A stretch of DNA of 64,000 nt from DASPKM01 sp963817075 (GCA_963817075.1 CAWFMT010000009.1:496001-560000), one strand, 5' to 3'; shown: positions 52,238 to 61,719, numbered from the stretch's first letter. Notes: a model not told the origin generated them from the letters alone. Translations and numbers: made by a program.

Positions 52238-53536
52238 TTATCTAATTCTTCCTGGTCTTTCTGTGAGTGAATTAAATCTTGCTACTCCTGCAAGCTGATC
52301 ATATCTGCCACCGAGGGCACGGTAATAAACTAGGATGGTGTATTCATTTTCAGTTTCCCAATAGGTCCCCTCAGTTTCTTCAAAAGAAAATGTTTTTTGT
52401 TTTGATGTCTGGTCAACAGTTGCATAGCAAAAATCATAGTAACCCTGCTTTAGCTTGAAGGATGCTTCGTAAACGCCTTTTTCTGTATTGAAATGCATCT
52501 TGGCTGCTGGATCAGTTCCGTAATTTGTCAGCGCCCCAAAAACATACAATTCTTTATTTGGAAATGGAGTATTCCCAGGCGGAACATAGGAGAAATAGAC
52601 AGTTGCATAATCAGATTGCCAATATGGATTTGCATTTTCAAGATTCTCCAAATAGTATAGTCCATTATTGTCCCTGTAGAAATTGAATTCCTGAGTTTTT
52701 CTTTGAAAACCCGGCTTCACAAAGATCTCGGTAGATGTTTTTAGATAATGTGCACTATCCACACGATCACTTTGTAATCTGAAACTTCTTAAATCAAGCC
52801 ATCTCCACTCCTTACCAGCTTGAAACACGGCATCATTCTCAGTATTATATTCCACCTGGTTGTTGGTCATGAATGTTGGCCGAAGATTTTTTATAGCATT
52901 ATCCCAGCGAAAATTCTGTAATAATGTGACATTGATTTGCTGTCCGGCATTAACTACCTGCAAATTCTTGGTGTTGACCTTGAATTGTAATTTCTGATGG
53001 GTCCGGAAAAATTGGGCGTTAAATGGTTGCTGGACCTCAGATCCAATGATCGCTTTCTCTTCATACACCATGAATCGCTTTGTGAATGCAAGTTTGGAAG
53101 TATCGCCATCCCGGTACACTTTGAGAATATAATTTCCTGAAAGTTTAGGAACAAGGTCTCTGTCTGGTAATACAACCTGATAGTGCGTATATCTCGTCAA
53201 TGCTCTGTTCGACGTTCTGTAGTTGCTGATCCTTTGTTGAGAAAATCCGCTTATAAAATCAAAGGAAGAAAGCATTGCTGGGGTCCAGTCAGCATTGCAG
53301 AGCTGAAAAGTGTAATAATAATTTTTTACATCGGCGTCAAGGTCATCAAAATGCAATTCCATTCTCTCGCCTCCACCTAATCGAAGCAGGGGATAACCTA
53401 ATTGGTTCCCAAACATGAACAATTGGGTTGATTTAATATTGGGCAGAACAATCTTTTCCTGGATTTGTCCAAATGATGCTTTAGAAACCAGTAATAACAA
53501 CAGCAGATGCCGCATCAGCATGGTTTTATTTGGCAT
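52238..53536 (-). CDS. Type IX secretion system plug protein (DUF5103 family)
   Basis: 432 residues with a signal peptide (about 1-23; the ATG a few codons downstream at MLMRHLL is another possible start). N-terminal domain: YPLLRLGGGERMELHFDDLD then NYYYTFQLCNADWTP, the usual opening of the T9SS plug (DUF5103) family. Middle part is beta-rich (VYFSYVPPGNTPFPNKELYV), with the C-terminal GYYDFCYATV typical too. In T9SS the plug covers the outer-membrane SprA channel when no substrate is in transit. The window also encodes a likely substrate with a sorting domain (36464-37918). Confidence 0.88.
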   Translation of the reverse strand: MPNKTMLMRHLLLLLLVSKASFGQIQEKIVLPNIKSTQLFMFGNQLGYPLLRLGGGERMELHFDDLDADVKNYYYTFQLCNADWTPAMLSSFDFISGFSQQRISNYRTSNRALTRYTHYQVVLPDRDLVPKLSGNYILKVYRDGDTSKLAFTKRFMVYEEKAIIGSEVQQPFNAQFFRTHQKLQFKVNTKNLQVVNAGQQINVTLLQNFRWDNAIKNLRPTFMTNNQVEYNTENDAVFQAGKEWRWLDLRSFRLQSDRVDSAHYLKTSTEIFVKPGFQRKTQEFNFYRDNNGLYYLENLENANPYWQSDYATVYFSYVPPGNTPFPNKELYVFGALTNYGTDPAAKMHFNTEKGVYEASFKLKQGYYDFCYATVDQTSKQKTFSFEETEGTYWETENEYTILVYYRALGGRYDQLAGVARFNSLTERPGRIR

Positions 53537-53608
53537 GAAGACGAAAGTATTGATGATTAATGTTACTACAAAACGTTAAAAAAAGGACCTGTGTTTTTCA
53601 GAACCATC

Positions 53609-53616
53609 TATTTTTG
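53609..53616 (+). promoter_or_regulatory. Candidate -7 box for the LolC/E-like gene
   Basis: TATTTTTG fits TAnnTTTG and is 17 bp before the TTG start at 53634. The -33 element is not clear. Confidence 0.4.
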
Positions 53617-53633
53617 ACAGATAAAATCAATTA

Positions 53634-54866
53634 TTGAACATCCCTTCCTTTATAGCCTGGCGCATAGCATTCAATAAAAAAAGTTCATTCTCCCGTTTTA
53701 TCATCCGGTTGGCAACAGTGGCTACCATGATCAGCGTTGCGGTCATGATTTTGACTTTTGCCCTTACCAATGGCTTCCAGACTACCATCAGCAACAAGGT
53801 TTTCAGTTTTTGGGGACATATGCGTGTTCAGCATATTGAACCAAATAAAGTGTCAATAGCAGAGGAAATGCCCATCGATAAAAATGACACAGTTGAAAGA
53901 TTGATCAGGGAAGAAAAGGAAGTAAAATCAGTCCAGCCATTTGCAACCAAGAATGCGATCCTTAAGACTTCAGAATCTGTTGAGGGCGTGCTGTTCAAAG
54001 GAGTTGAAGGCGGCTATGATTTTTCCAATTTGAATGATTTTTTGAAGGCTGGCAAGTGGCCGATTTTCCCAGATAGCGGTTATAGTAACCAGATCGCACT
54101 CTCTGAATATTCCGCGAACCAATTGAAACTAAAATTGAATGATCAACTCATCGTTTATTTCATTCAACCGGACGGGGCTTCACCCCGACCTAGAAAACTT
54201 ACTGTTTCTGGACTATACCGATCCGGAATTGAAGAATATGACCGTTTGATTGCCTTCTGTGATATTAGGCTCATCCAGCGACTGAATGACTGGAAGCCAG
54301 ACCAGATCGGGGGATATGAAATCTTCTTGAAGGATTATAAGAATATGGATACGGTGAATGAAACCATTTTCTATAAACTCCCGCAGGGATGGAATTCACA
54401 AAGTGTGAAAGAACTCTACCCAAATATTTTTGATTGGCTAAACCTGCAGAACCAAACAATCGCGATCGTGATAATTATCATGATCATTGTAGCCATATTA
54501 AATCTTGTTACCTGCTTGATCATTCTTGTTCTTGAAAGAACCAGGATGGTGGGAATATTAAAAGCTCTTGGGTTACCTGATCTAAGCATTCAACGAATCT
54601 TCCTCTTACACGGAGCAATCATAACGGTAGGAGGAATAATTATTGGCAATCTCATTGCCTTGATCTTTGCCTGGCTGCAGGAACGGTATGGGTTTATAAA
54701 ATTACCCGAGGAATCATACTATATCTCAACTGCAGTTGTGAGTCTTGAATGGTGGCATTTGCTTGTAGTTGATGCTGGAACTTTCATTGTTTGTTTTCTT
54801 ACGCTTCTCGTCCCAACACTGATCATTAGGAATATTCAACCGGTCCGGGCGATTCAATTTAGATGA
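53634..54866 (+). CDS. FtsX-like permease of the LolC/LolE type
   Basis: 410 residues with four TM segments: one at about 24-45, a large periplasmic domain, and three at about 270-400 (VAILNLVTCLIILVLERTRM; IRNIQPVRAIQF end). MVGILKALGLPDLSIQRIFL is the FtsX motif. Read from a TTG start at 53634 (NIPSFIAWRIAFNKKSSFSR follows), since LolC/E proteins start with such a segment and no ATG is near. With an ATPase elsewhere it should extract lipoproteins from the inner membrane or act in a related export. Divergent from the T9SS plug gene. Confidence 0.9.
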   Translation: MNIPSFIAWRIAFNKKSSFSRFIIRLATVATMISVAVMILTFALTNGFQTTISNKVFSFWGHMRVQHIEPNKVSIAEEMPIDKNDTVERLIREEKEVKSVQPFATKNAILKTSESVEGVLFKGVEGGYDFSNLNDFLKAGKWPIFPDSGYSNQIALSEYSANQLKLKLNDQLIVYFIQPDGASPRPRKLTVSGLYRSGIEEYDRLIAFCDIRLIQRLNDWKPDQIGGYEIFLKDYKNMDTVNETIFYKLPQGWNSQSVKELYPNIFDWLNLQNQTIAIVIIIMIIVAILNLVTCLIILVLERTRMVGILKALGLPDLSIQRIFLLHGAIITVGGIIIGNLIALIFAWLQERYGFIKLPEESYYISTAVVSLEWWHLLVVDAGTFIVCFLTLLVPTLIIRNIQPVRAIQFR

Positions 54867-55182
54867 TCCTTCTTTGAATAATTTACCGCAGAGAACATGA
54901 GATAATAGAGAAACGCAATTGAGGTCAGAAGTCAGAGATCCGAAATCAGAATAATTCTCAATGCTCAATGTTCAACTGTAAACACATTTGAAGTTATAAA
55001 TTGAATATTGTTAGTTGAGAATTTCTCCGGGAGTGACCAAGATCTGGTTAAAGTTCCATTTCATTCTTATTCCCCTCTCCTTCGTAGAGGTTTGGGGTGA
55101 GGTCGAAACAGGGAATAATTTTATATTCTTGATTTTTCTTTTAATTTCTGACCTCTGACCTCCGACTTCAGACCTCGTTTCC
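54867..55182. repeat. Gap filled by repeat fragments
   Basis: Contains a left-arm fragment (ttaccgcagagaacatgag, about 54880-54898), agaagtcagagatccgaaat phrases, an inverted diverged copy of the 1-218 unit (about 55060-55115, ctccttcgtagagg core) and a ctgacctctgacctccgac phrase at about 55148-55180. No gene is seen. Confidence 0.7.
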
Positions 55183-55908
55183 TCAGACCAATTGTGACAG
55201 GACGATCCCTGTTGCAACAGCCGCATTGAGCGATTCAGCTCTTCCTCTTCCAGGAATTTTGAGTTTGTGTTGCGATAATGCTATAAGTTCATCGCTTATG
55301 CCCTTTGATTCGTTACCTATAAGTACAATTCCTTCTGAAATTTTGCCGATTCCATTCAAGGGTAAACCATTTAATGTGGTTGCGTAGATTGGCGGAATCT
55401 CATTTTGACCGATGAATTCTTCAAGATCTGCATAGATAACCTGCACCCGTGCAATGCTGCCCATGGTAGACTGAACAACTTTTGGATTAAAGACATCGGC
55501 TGAACTTTTACTGCATATGATGGTATTTATTCCGAACCAATCCGCCGTACGGAGGATGGCACCCATGTTCCCAGGATCTTGAATTGTATCCAGCATAAGG
55601 CTAATAAAACCCTTATAAGTGGCCTGAGTCTTGAATTCAGGTTTCTTGAAGACAGCAAGCACCTGGTTAGGTGAAGAGAGAAATGAGATTCTTTCCAGTT
55701 CCATATCACTGATCTGGATTGCCTCGTTTTCTATCCTGTTTTCCGTGATGAATTCTTCCACAGCAAAGATGTTGTGGAGTTGTAGTGAAGAATTCTTTAA
55801 AAGTTCAGTAACAAGTTTCGGACCTTCTGCAACAAACACATTTTCATCATCTCTTAATTTTTTGTGGCCTAAGTTTTGAATATATTTGGCTTGAGCTTTG
55901 GTCAGCAT
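55183..55908 (-). CDS. TrmH/SpoU-family RNA methyltransferase
   Basis: 241 residues. N-terminal substrate-binding part (KAQAKYIQNLGHKKLRDDEN) and a SpoU methylase domain with a knot: DTIQDPGNMGAILRTADWFG (motif 1), VLIGNESKGISDELIALSQH (motif 2) and IPGRGRAESLNAAVATGIVL (motif 3). It methylates a ribose 2'-OH of rRNA or tRNA with S-adenosylmethionine; the precise target is not known. The start is 18 bp from the divergent TamL start. Confidence 0.92.
   Translation of the reverse strand: MLTKAQAKYIQNLGHKKLRDDENVFVAEGPKLVTELLKNSSLQLHNIFAVEEFITENRIENEAIQISDMELERISFLSSPNQVLAVFKKPEFKTQATYKGFISLMLDTIQDPGNMGAILRTADWFGINTIICSKSSADVFNPKVVQSTMGSIARVQVIYADLEEFIGQNEIPPIYATTLNGLPLNGIGKISEGIVLIGNESKGISDELIALSQHKLKIPGRGRAESLNAAVATGIVLSQLV
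55881..55888 (+). promoter_or_regulatory. Candidate -7 box for the TamL gene inside the methyltransferase gene
   Basis: TATATTTG fits TAnnTTTG and is 39 bp before the TamL ATG (55927). It lies within the opposite-strand coding sequence (codons 7-10 of the methyltransferase). Upstream TTTG at 55861-55864 could be the -33 box although the spacing (16 bp) is short. Confidence 0.4.
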
Positions 55909-55926
55909 TGCTTTCGTTTAGGCATT

Positions 55927-58260
55927 ATGTTACAACGCCCCCAAGTTACATTTTCTTTGTCCAACCTATTTGCAGTCCTGCTGCTTTCGTTGTTGTTTTC
56001 AAGCTGTGCGATCACATTCATTCGTAAAGCTCCAAAGGACAAACCATTTGTATATAAGACCAACATTCGGGTTGAGGGAAATGTTCCTGGCAATGAAAAA
56101 CGCGAATTGGAGATACGATTAAACAATCAACTTGATGATAGCCTAAGATCCAGGGTGAGGTCCTATCCACTTTGGAAAACTATCTCCCGGCCTCCTGTAT
56201 TTGATACTAATAATGTGAATCGTTCACATGCATTCATGCGTGCACTTATGAATTCTCTCGGATACTTCGGAGCAGTCATCAAGGACACTTTTACGATTGA
56301 TTCTGTAAAAGATCAGAAACGTGTGACCGTGGATTTCCGCATAAATCCTGGTCCGGGTCTCCGGTTTGATTCTATAGCGTATTCATTGGAAACACCCGAA
56401 TGGCAGCGACTGGCCCTGGCTAATCGGGATAAAAGTCTGCTGGTTAAGAACAGCCGCTACAGTAAACTGGTTGTTGGGGAGGAATTGGACAGGATGATCG
56501 AACTCCTTCGTAATAATGGTTACTATAAAGTGACGAAGGAAGATATCTATGCAGAAGCAGATACGGTTGCATTTGGATTGATCGATCCAACACTTGATCC
56601 ATTTGAACAGGCAATCCTTATCCAACAATTACGTGAGAAGCAGCAAAACCCAACCGTGAACGTGGTTATCAGGCAACGATTATTAAATGATACCACACAC
56701 ATCAAGCCTTTTCACATTGACGATGTTACCATTTATCCCGATGTTCCACTCTTAAGAGACACATCGGTCCCAATCAGTTTAGATACTACCAGGATCGGGA
56801 GGTTCACCATAATTACCCAATCCAACAAATTCAGAAAAAATTTTCTGCTTAGGTATACATATTTGAAGCCGGGACAGTTATACCGGCAGAGCGATTATTT
56901 CAGGACAATCACCACATTCAATCAACTGGGGGCCTGGCAGCAAGCTAATGTTGATGTCTTTGAAGATCCAGAAAAGGATTCTGCCCTTGATGTTGAAGTC
57001 ACTCTCTATCCCGCCAAAAAATTTGGATTGATCCTTGACCTTGAAACAAGTTTAAATAATGCAAATGCTACCAATGCAGCTCTGGTTGCAACCAGTAATT
57101 TATTTGGTATTGGTTTTAATGTTGGATTGCGTAATAGAAATTTTGCACGACAATCAATTCAATCCACCAGCAATGCGAGGGTAGGGGTTGAACTCGGAAA
57201 GAATTTCGTACAAACCGTTCAGGCAAGCCTTGCACAAAATTTTTATTTTCCAAAATTCATTGCACCCTTTCGGGTGAAGTACCCTGATAGTTTGATCTCG
57301 CCAAGAACCATCCTGAGTTTTAACACTGCCTATACTGACAGAAGAAACTTTTTCAAACTTGCTTCAGCAAATGTTGCCTGGGGATATGAGTGGGGAAGGA
57401 ACAATCACATCTGGTTTTGGAGACCATTTAATATTGAATACACAAATCTTACCAAGAGAGACAGTCTCAAAACCTTGCTCGATTTGAATCCTTCACTGCG
57501 ATATGCCTTCAATGATGGGCTTGTGCTGGGTTTTCTTGCTGGACAAGGTGTTTACCGTTGGCAGAAGACATCACCAAATCACGCACATTTTATTCGTGCT
57601 GCTGTTGAGGAAAGCGGTGCTATTCTAGGATTAATTAAAAACCTTGACATCAATAAAAGACTATTCAGGTTTTTGAAGACCGATGCACAGTATTCATATA
57701 ACCTTCAGTTCAGTAGGTCAGCTGTTGCCTTTCGTGTGATGGCTGGAGTGGGTTTTGCTTATGGCGATAGTAGTGCAACTGCCAAGGAAAGAACACTTCC
57801 ATTTTTCAAGCAATTCTTTGCCGGTGGTCCAAACAGTATGAGAGCATGGCAGGTCAGGCAATTGGGATGGGGTTCGAACAAAACTGAGGTTGGTAATTTG
57901 TTTGATCGCTTTGGAGATGTACAACTCGAAGCAAATATTGAATACAGGTTTCCTATTACAAGTATTGCGGGTTTTAAGATCGGAAGTGCATTGTATGTAG
58001 ACATGGGTAATGTATGGCTTAGAAATACTTATGGAGATCCTAAGCTTGAAAATGCAGAATTCAATTTGGGCCGATTAGGAAAAGACCTCGCCATTGGAAC
58101 TGGAACCGGACTGAGAGTTGATTTCGGGTATTTTCTGATAAGAGTTGACTATGCCTATAGAGTGAAAGATCCAAACCGAGTAGAAGAACCGGGCAAATTG
58201 TTCTATAATTGGAAAATATTCAACGGGCAATTACAGCTTGGGGTTAATTATCCATTTTAA
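55927..58260 (+). CDS. tamL: TamL-type (TamA-like) outer-membrane lipoprotein of the BamA superfamily
   Basis: 777 residues from ATG 55927. An N-terminal signal with lipobox LFSSC (in LLLSLLFSSCAITFI) makes it a lipoprotein; lipidation of the TamA homologue is a known Bacteroidota trait (TamL). POTRA domains: about 40-110 (YKTNIRVEGNVPGNEKRELE), 150-200 and 325-400 (FLLRYTYLKPGQLYRQSDYF). The C-terminal half is the BamA/D15 barrel with RAWQVRQLGWGSNKTEVGNL and EANIEYRFPI, ending LQLGVNYPF. With TamB it helps insert outer-membrane proteins or move lipids; tamB is not in the window. Confidence 0.9.
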   Translation: MLQRPQVTFSLSNLFAVLLLSLLFSSCAITFIRKAPKDKPFVYKTNIRVEGNVPGNEKRELEIRLNNQLDDSLRSRVRSYPLWKTISRPPVFDTNNVNRSHAFMRALMNSLGYFGAVIKDTFTIDSVKDQKRVTVDFRINPGPGLRFDSIAYSLETPEWQRLALANRDKSLLVKNSRYSKLVVGEELDRMIELLRNNGYYKVTKEDIYAEADTVAFGLIDPTLDPFEQAILIQQLREKQQNPTVNVVIRQRLLNDTTHIKPFHIDDVTIYPDVPLLRDTSVPISLDTTRIGRFTIITQSNKFRKNFLLRYTYLKPGQLYRQSDYFRTITTFNQLGAWQQANVDVFEDPEKDSALDVEVTLYPAKKFGLILDLETSLNNANATNAALVATSNLFGIGFNVGLRNRNFARQSIQSTSNARVGVELGKNFVQTVQASLAQNFYFPKFIAPFRVKYPDSLISPRTILSFNTAYTDRRNFFKLASANVAWGYEWGRNNHIWFWRPFNIEYTNLTKRDSLKTLLDLNPSLRYAFNDGLVLGFLAGQGVYRWQKTSPNHAHFIRAAVEESGAILGLIKNLDINKRLFRFLKTDAQYSYNLQFSRSAVAFRVMAGVGFAYGDSSATAKERTLPFFKQFFAGGPNSMRAWQVRQLGWGSNKTEVGNLFDRFGDVQLEANIEYRFPITSIAGFKIGSALYVDMGNVWLRNTYGDPKLENAEFNLGRLGKDLAIGTGTGLRVDFGYFLIRVDYAYRVKDPNRVEEPGKLFYNWKIFNGQLQLGVNYPF

Positions 58261-58276
58261 ACACAAGAGCCTAATC

Positions 58277-58353
58277 GTGAGACGAGAGTCGTGAATCGTG
58301 AGACGAGAGTCGTGAATCGTGAGTCGTGAATCGTGAATCGTGAATCGTGAGTT
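58277..58353. repeat. Heptamer array (GTGAGTC/GTGAATC/GAGAGTC)
   Basis: Eleven 7-bp units just after the TamL stop, with three variant units in a partly regular order, so a higher-order period of 21 bp is visible at its start. Confidence 0.9.
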
Positions 58354-58436
58354 AGAATTTCTCGCAAAGATGCAAAGGAAGCAAAGACGCAGAATTTCCT
58401 CGCGAACCCTTGCGCCATTACGTCCTGGCGGTTAAT
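58353..58436. repeat. Palindromic element with CTCGC left end
   Basis: From TTTCTCGCAAAGATGC-type left end to TTACGTCCTGGCGGTTAA, directly after the heptamer array. Confidence 0.75.
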
Positions 58437-58439
58437 GTT

Positions 58440-58512
58440 TTCTTTCAAACTCTTCAATTTTCAAATTTTCAAATTCTTCAATTTTCAAATTCTCAAATTC
58501 TCAAATTTTCAA
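58440..58512. repeat. Low-complexity TCAAATTTTCAAATTC phrase
   Basis: Direct copies of ttcaaattttcaaattc immediately after the element and reaching the stop of the truB gene at 58501. Confidence 0.8.
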
Positions 58513-59187
58513 ATTGCTGATATACTCTTCAATCTCATCCATCCCCACTGCATCCATCAATCCAAACTCCCCAATCCTGGTCCTGCAAAGACTGCTCAAA
58601 TGTGCTCCGGTGCCTAATGCTTTTCCGAAATCATTTGCAAGACTCCTTATATACGTTCCCGTTGAACAAATCACCCGAAAATGAATAAGCGGAAGTTCAA
58701 TTTTTGTTATTTCGAATTCTTTAATGGTGACTGCTCTAGGTTCAAGCTTAACGTCTTCACCCATTCGTGCAAGTTCATAAACTCTTCTTCCGGCGATCTT
58801 GATGGCTGAATGGATCGGAGGAATTTGACTGATATCTCCTGTGAATGAAACTGCAGCATTTTTTATTTCTTCTTCTGTCAGATGTTGATATTCCTTGAAA
58901 TCTTCAGGATCACTTTCGAGATCGTAGGTTGGAGTGGTGGAACCAAGGGTGAAGGTTCCGGTATATTCCTTTTCACGGGCCATGAATTCGTTAATGCGCT
59001 TGGTAAATTTGCCGGTGCAGATGATCAATAGTCCTGTAGCAAGTGGATCCAGGGTTCCCGCATGTCCAACTTTTTTTGTTCTAACCAGATTTCTGACCTT
59101 TTTCACCACATCAAATGATGTCCATTCCAAAGGTTTGTAGATTAATAAAACCTGTCCGAGATCAAAAATGTTTTGCTCCTTTTCCAC
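58501..59187 (-). CDS. truB: tRNA pseudouridine-55 synthase
   Basis: 228 residues from a GTG at 59187 (EKEQNIFDLGQVLLIYKPLE follows). An ATG further up at 59259 adds residues with no family match. TruB makes pseudouridine 55 in the T loop of tRNAs. Motif GHAGTLDPLATG carries the catalytic Asp47; KEYTGTFTLGSTTPTYD and RVICSTGTYIRSLANDFGKA are further conserved blocks. A short type without a PUA domain, as is common in Bacteroidota. The last codons are in the low-complexity phrase (YISNLKI). Confidence 0.93.
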   Translation of the reverse strand: MEKEQNIFDLGQVLLIYKPLEWTSFDVVKKVRNLVRTKKVGHAGTLDPLATGLLIICTGKFTKRINEFMAREKEYTGTFTLGSTTPTYDLESDPEDFKEYQHLTEEEIKNAAVSFTGDISQIPPIHSAIKIAGRRVYELARMGEDVKLEPRAVTIKEFEITKIELPLIHFRVICSTGTYIRSLANDFGKALGTGAHLSSLCRTRIGEFGLMDAVGMDEIEEYISNLKI

Positions 59188-59298
59188 AGAAAAATTTCGG
59201 CAAAGATAACTGGGTAGTTCGGCAACAAATGAACGAGTTTGATAAGTAGATAGTCGCACAGTTTTTATACTTCGATGTGTCTATGTGGCATTTATTTT

Positions 59299-59380
59299 TT
59301 ACCGCAGAGAAGCAGAGATAACGAAGAGGTGAAATCCATCTCCGCGATTTTCTATTTACTCTAGTTCTATGCGGTTTAAT
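59299..59380. repeat. Palindromic element, CCGCAGAG variant
   Basis: About 82 bp from TTACCGCAGAGAAGCAGAG to TTCTATGCGGTTTAA. Same subfamily as 6679-6773. Confidence 0.75.
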
Positions 59381-59397
59381 TTTTTCTTGCTGTTGGG

Positions 59398-60738
59398 CTA
59401 AATAGCACGCCTCGCCTTTAATTCTAAATATTTATTGACAGCACTAATAGTGAGATTTTGGGGAGTTGTGAGGATTACATTTATTCCGTGTTGCCGCAAT
59501 TCCTTTACTATAAGTCTCTTTTCATAGGAAAACCTGTCAGCAATGGTTTTTATGTAAAGATCCTCCATGTTATTGACAGTTGTTTCCGTCAGCTGCTTCA
59601 ACTCGGTATTTTCAAAAAATATCACAAGCAACAAATGATTTTTGGCAATATTCCTGATATATGGTAATTGTCGCTGCAAGCTTGAAACCGATTCAAAATT
59701 TGTAAACAAGATCAAAAGACTTCTTTGTGTGATCCTTGTTCGAACAAGACTGTATAGTTTTTCGAAATCGGTTTCAAGGAATTTAGTCTGTTGCCGGTAT
59801 AACATTTCAAGGACATTGTTCATCTGTCCCGCTTTTCTATCTGCGGGGAGAACAGTACCTATCTGATCAGCAAAAGTGACGATGCCTGCTTTGTCCTGCT
59901 TGATCAGTGCAACTTTTGAAAGTATGAGAGTTGCATTAATTGCATAGTCCAGAAGTGCCATTCCTTCAAATGGCATCTTCATCACTCTTCCTTTATCAAT
60001 CATGCAATACACTTGCTGACTGCGTTCATCAGTATAAGTATTCACCATCAATTGCGCCTTCCTTGCTGTAGCCTTCCAGTGGATGGTGCGCACATCATCA
60101 CCCCGTACATATTCTTTTATGTGTTCAAATTCCAGGCTGCTCCCCAGTTTCCGCATTCGCTTATTACCTGCCTCCGCCAGATTTGATGAATGGGCTTTTA
60201 ACTCATATTGGCGAAGCGTGAGATAGGAGGGTAAGACCTTAACCATTTGTGCAGCTTCCCAGGCGATCCTCCTGGTAATCAGTTGTAAGGGTGATCTTGT
60301 GAATACCAGAATGTCGTTAAAAAAATATTCGCCTCTCTCCACCGGTCGGAGATGGTATTCTATCGTTTCCTGATTTCCTGATTTAACATCAAGATGGATC
60401 CTGAAATCTCTTTTTTGAAACTGGATAGGGACTTCATCAATTATTGTTGTAAAGACTTTGAAACTATAATTATTGATTATTGAGATCTGTACTTTATTCT
60501 GATCTCCGTTACTTAATCGATCAGAAACTATTCTTTCAGCCGTAACTCCCTTTCTCACGAATAATACGATGTAGTCAAGTACAACCAGCCCTGACAGAAA
60601 AAAGATCAGCACCTCCGCGATCTGGTAGAGGAGAGGAAACCAGTATGAAAGTATAAAGAGGAAAATAATACCGACCAGAAGCGTGTAAAACCTGCGACTG
60701 AAAAAAAGAGGTTTCAAAAATCTTGCAATGAATTTCAT
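59398..60738 (-). CDS. DUF58 domain protein, last gene of the MoxR operon
   Basis: 446 residues, two TM segments near the N-terminus (about 14-50). A beta-rich region is followed by the DUF58 signature (LEFEHIKEYVRGDDVRTIHW, then KATARKAQLMVNTYTDE) and a vWA-like part with DKGRVM and AINATLILSKVAL. Its partner is the MoxR-type ATPase (60740-61717), 1 bp upstream. DUF58/MoxR pairs act as chaperone-like systems that help mature other proteins or complexes; the client here is unknown. Confidence 0.9.
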   Translation of the reverse strand: MKFIARFLKPLFFSRRFYTLLVGIIFLFILSYWFPLLYQIAEVLIFFLSGLVVLDYIVLFVRKGVTAERIVSDRLSNGDQNKVQISIINNYSFKVFTTIIDEVPIQFQKRDFRIHLDVKSGNQETIEYHLRPVERGEYFFNDILVFTRSPLQLITRRIAWEAAQMVKVLPSYLTLRQYELKAHSSNLAEAGNKRMRKLGSSLEFEHIKEYVRGDDVRTIHWKATARKAQLMVNTYTDERSQQVYCMIDKGRVMKMPFEGMALLDYAINATLILSKVALIKQDKAGIVTFADQIGTVLPADRKAGQMNNVLEMLYRQQTKFLETDFEKLYSLVRTRITQRSLLILFTNFESVSSLQRQLPYIRNIAKNHLLLVIFFENTELKQLTETTVNNMEDLYIKTIADRFSYEKRLIVKELRQHGINVILTTPQNLTISAVNKYLELKARRAI

Positions 60739-60739
60739 T

Positions 60740-61717
60740 CTATCTCGGCACTTCTATAGAGTGAATGATTTGATCGATTACGCTATCCGTACCACCACCT
60801 TCCATTTCTTTTTCTGGCGTTAGAACAATCCGATGCCGCAAAACAGCCGGAGCAACATATATGACATCGTCTGGGGTAATAAAATCCCTGCCTCTCATTG
60901 CGGCCAGGGCTTTGGATCCATTGAGAATGCCAATAGATGCTCTTGGAGACGCGCCCAGGTAGATACTCTTATTATTCCTTGTTGAAGTCACAATGCTGGT
61001 TATAAAAACGAGTAGCTTGTCCTCCACCCGAATTTTGTGCACCTGATCACGCAGCACCTTCAATTGTTCTGCAGAAAGAACCGGCTGGATCTCCGCGATC
61101 AAGGTGTTCAGGTTACTCGTATGATGATGCAACAAAACTTTCAATTCTTCTTCAGGCGTTGGATAGGAAACATTTATTTGGAATAGAAATCTGTCTAATT
61201 GCGCCTCAGGTAAATGATAGGTGCCCTCCTGCTCAATAGGATTCTGGGTTGCAACAACCATGAATGGATATTGAATAAGATAGGTTTCACCATCTACCGT
61301 TACCTGTCTTTCTTCCATTACTTCAAACAAAGCTGCCTGGGTTTTTGCCGGGGCCCTGTTGATCTCATCAATAAGTACGATGTTGCTAAAAATAGGTCCG
61401 CGTCTGAATTGGAAAATAGTTTCTTTAGGATTAAAGACTGCAGTGCCCGTGACGTCACTGGGCATCAGATCAGGAGTAAATTGAATTCTGGAAAAACCAG
61501 TAGAGACGGCACGGCTCAACAATTTTGCGGTAAGTGTTTTTGCAACTCCCGGAACTCCTTCTATAAGCACATGACCATCTGAAAGGAGTGCTGCCAATAG
61601 GAGTTCAATCATCTGATCCTGGCCTACAATCACCTTGCCAATCTCTTTCTTCAGTCCTTCAACTGTTTGTTGCAGGCTGCTGAGATCAGTACGTTCCTGA
61701 AATAATTGTTCTTCCAT
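60740..61717 (-). CDS. MoxR-family AAA+ ATPase
   Basis: 325 residues. Walker A GVPGVAKT (54-61), Walker B IVLIDEINRAP, sensor 1 FMVVATQNPIEQEGTY, and sensor 2 around GASPRASIGIL. The N-terminus has a coiled-coil start. It couples ATP hydrolysis to assembly or activation of partner proteins. It lies in a five-gene operon with 1-2 bp spacing from its neighbours. Confidence 0.96.
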   Translation of the reverse strand: MEEQLFQERTDLSSLQQTVEGLKKEIGKVIVGQDQMIELLLAALLSDGHVLIEGVPGVAKTLTAKLLSRAVSTGFSRIQFTPDLMPSDVTGTAVFNPKETIFQFRRGPIFSNIVLIDEINRAPAKTQAALFEVMEERQVTVDGETYLIQYPFMVVATQNPIEQEGTYHLPEAQLDRFLFQINVSYPTPEEELKVLLHHHTSNLNTLIAEIQPVLSAEQLKVLRDQVHKIRVEDKLLVFITSIVTSTRNNKSIYLGASPRASIGILNGSKALAAMRGRDFITPDDVIYVAPAVLRHRIVLTPEKEMEGGGTDSVIDQIIHSIEVPR

Positions 61718-61719
61718 TT

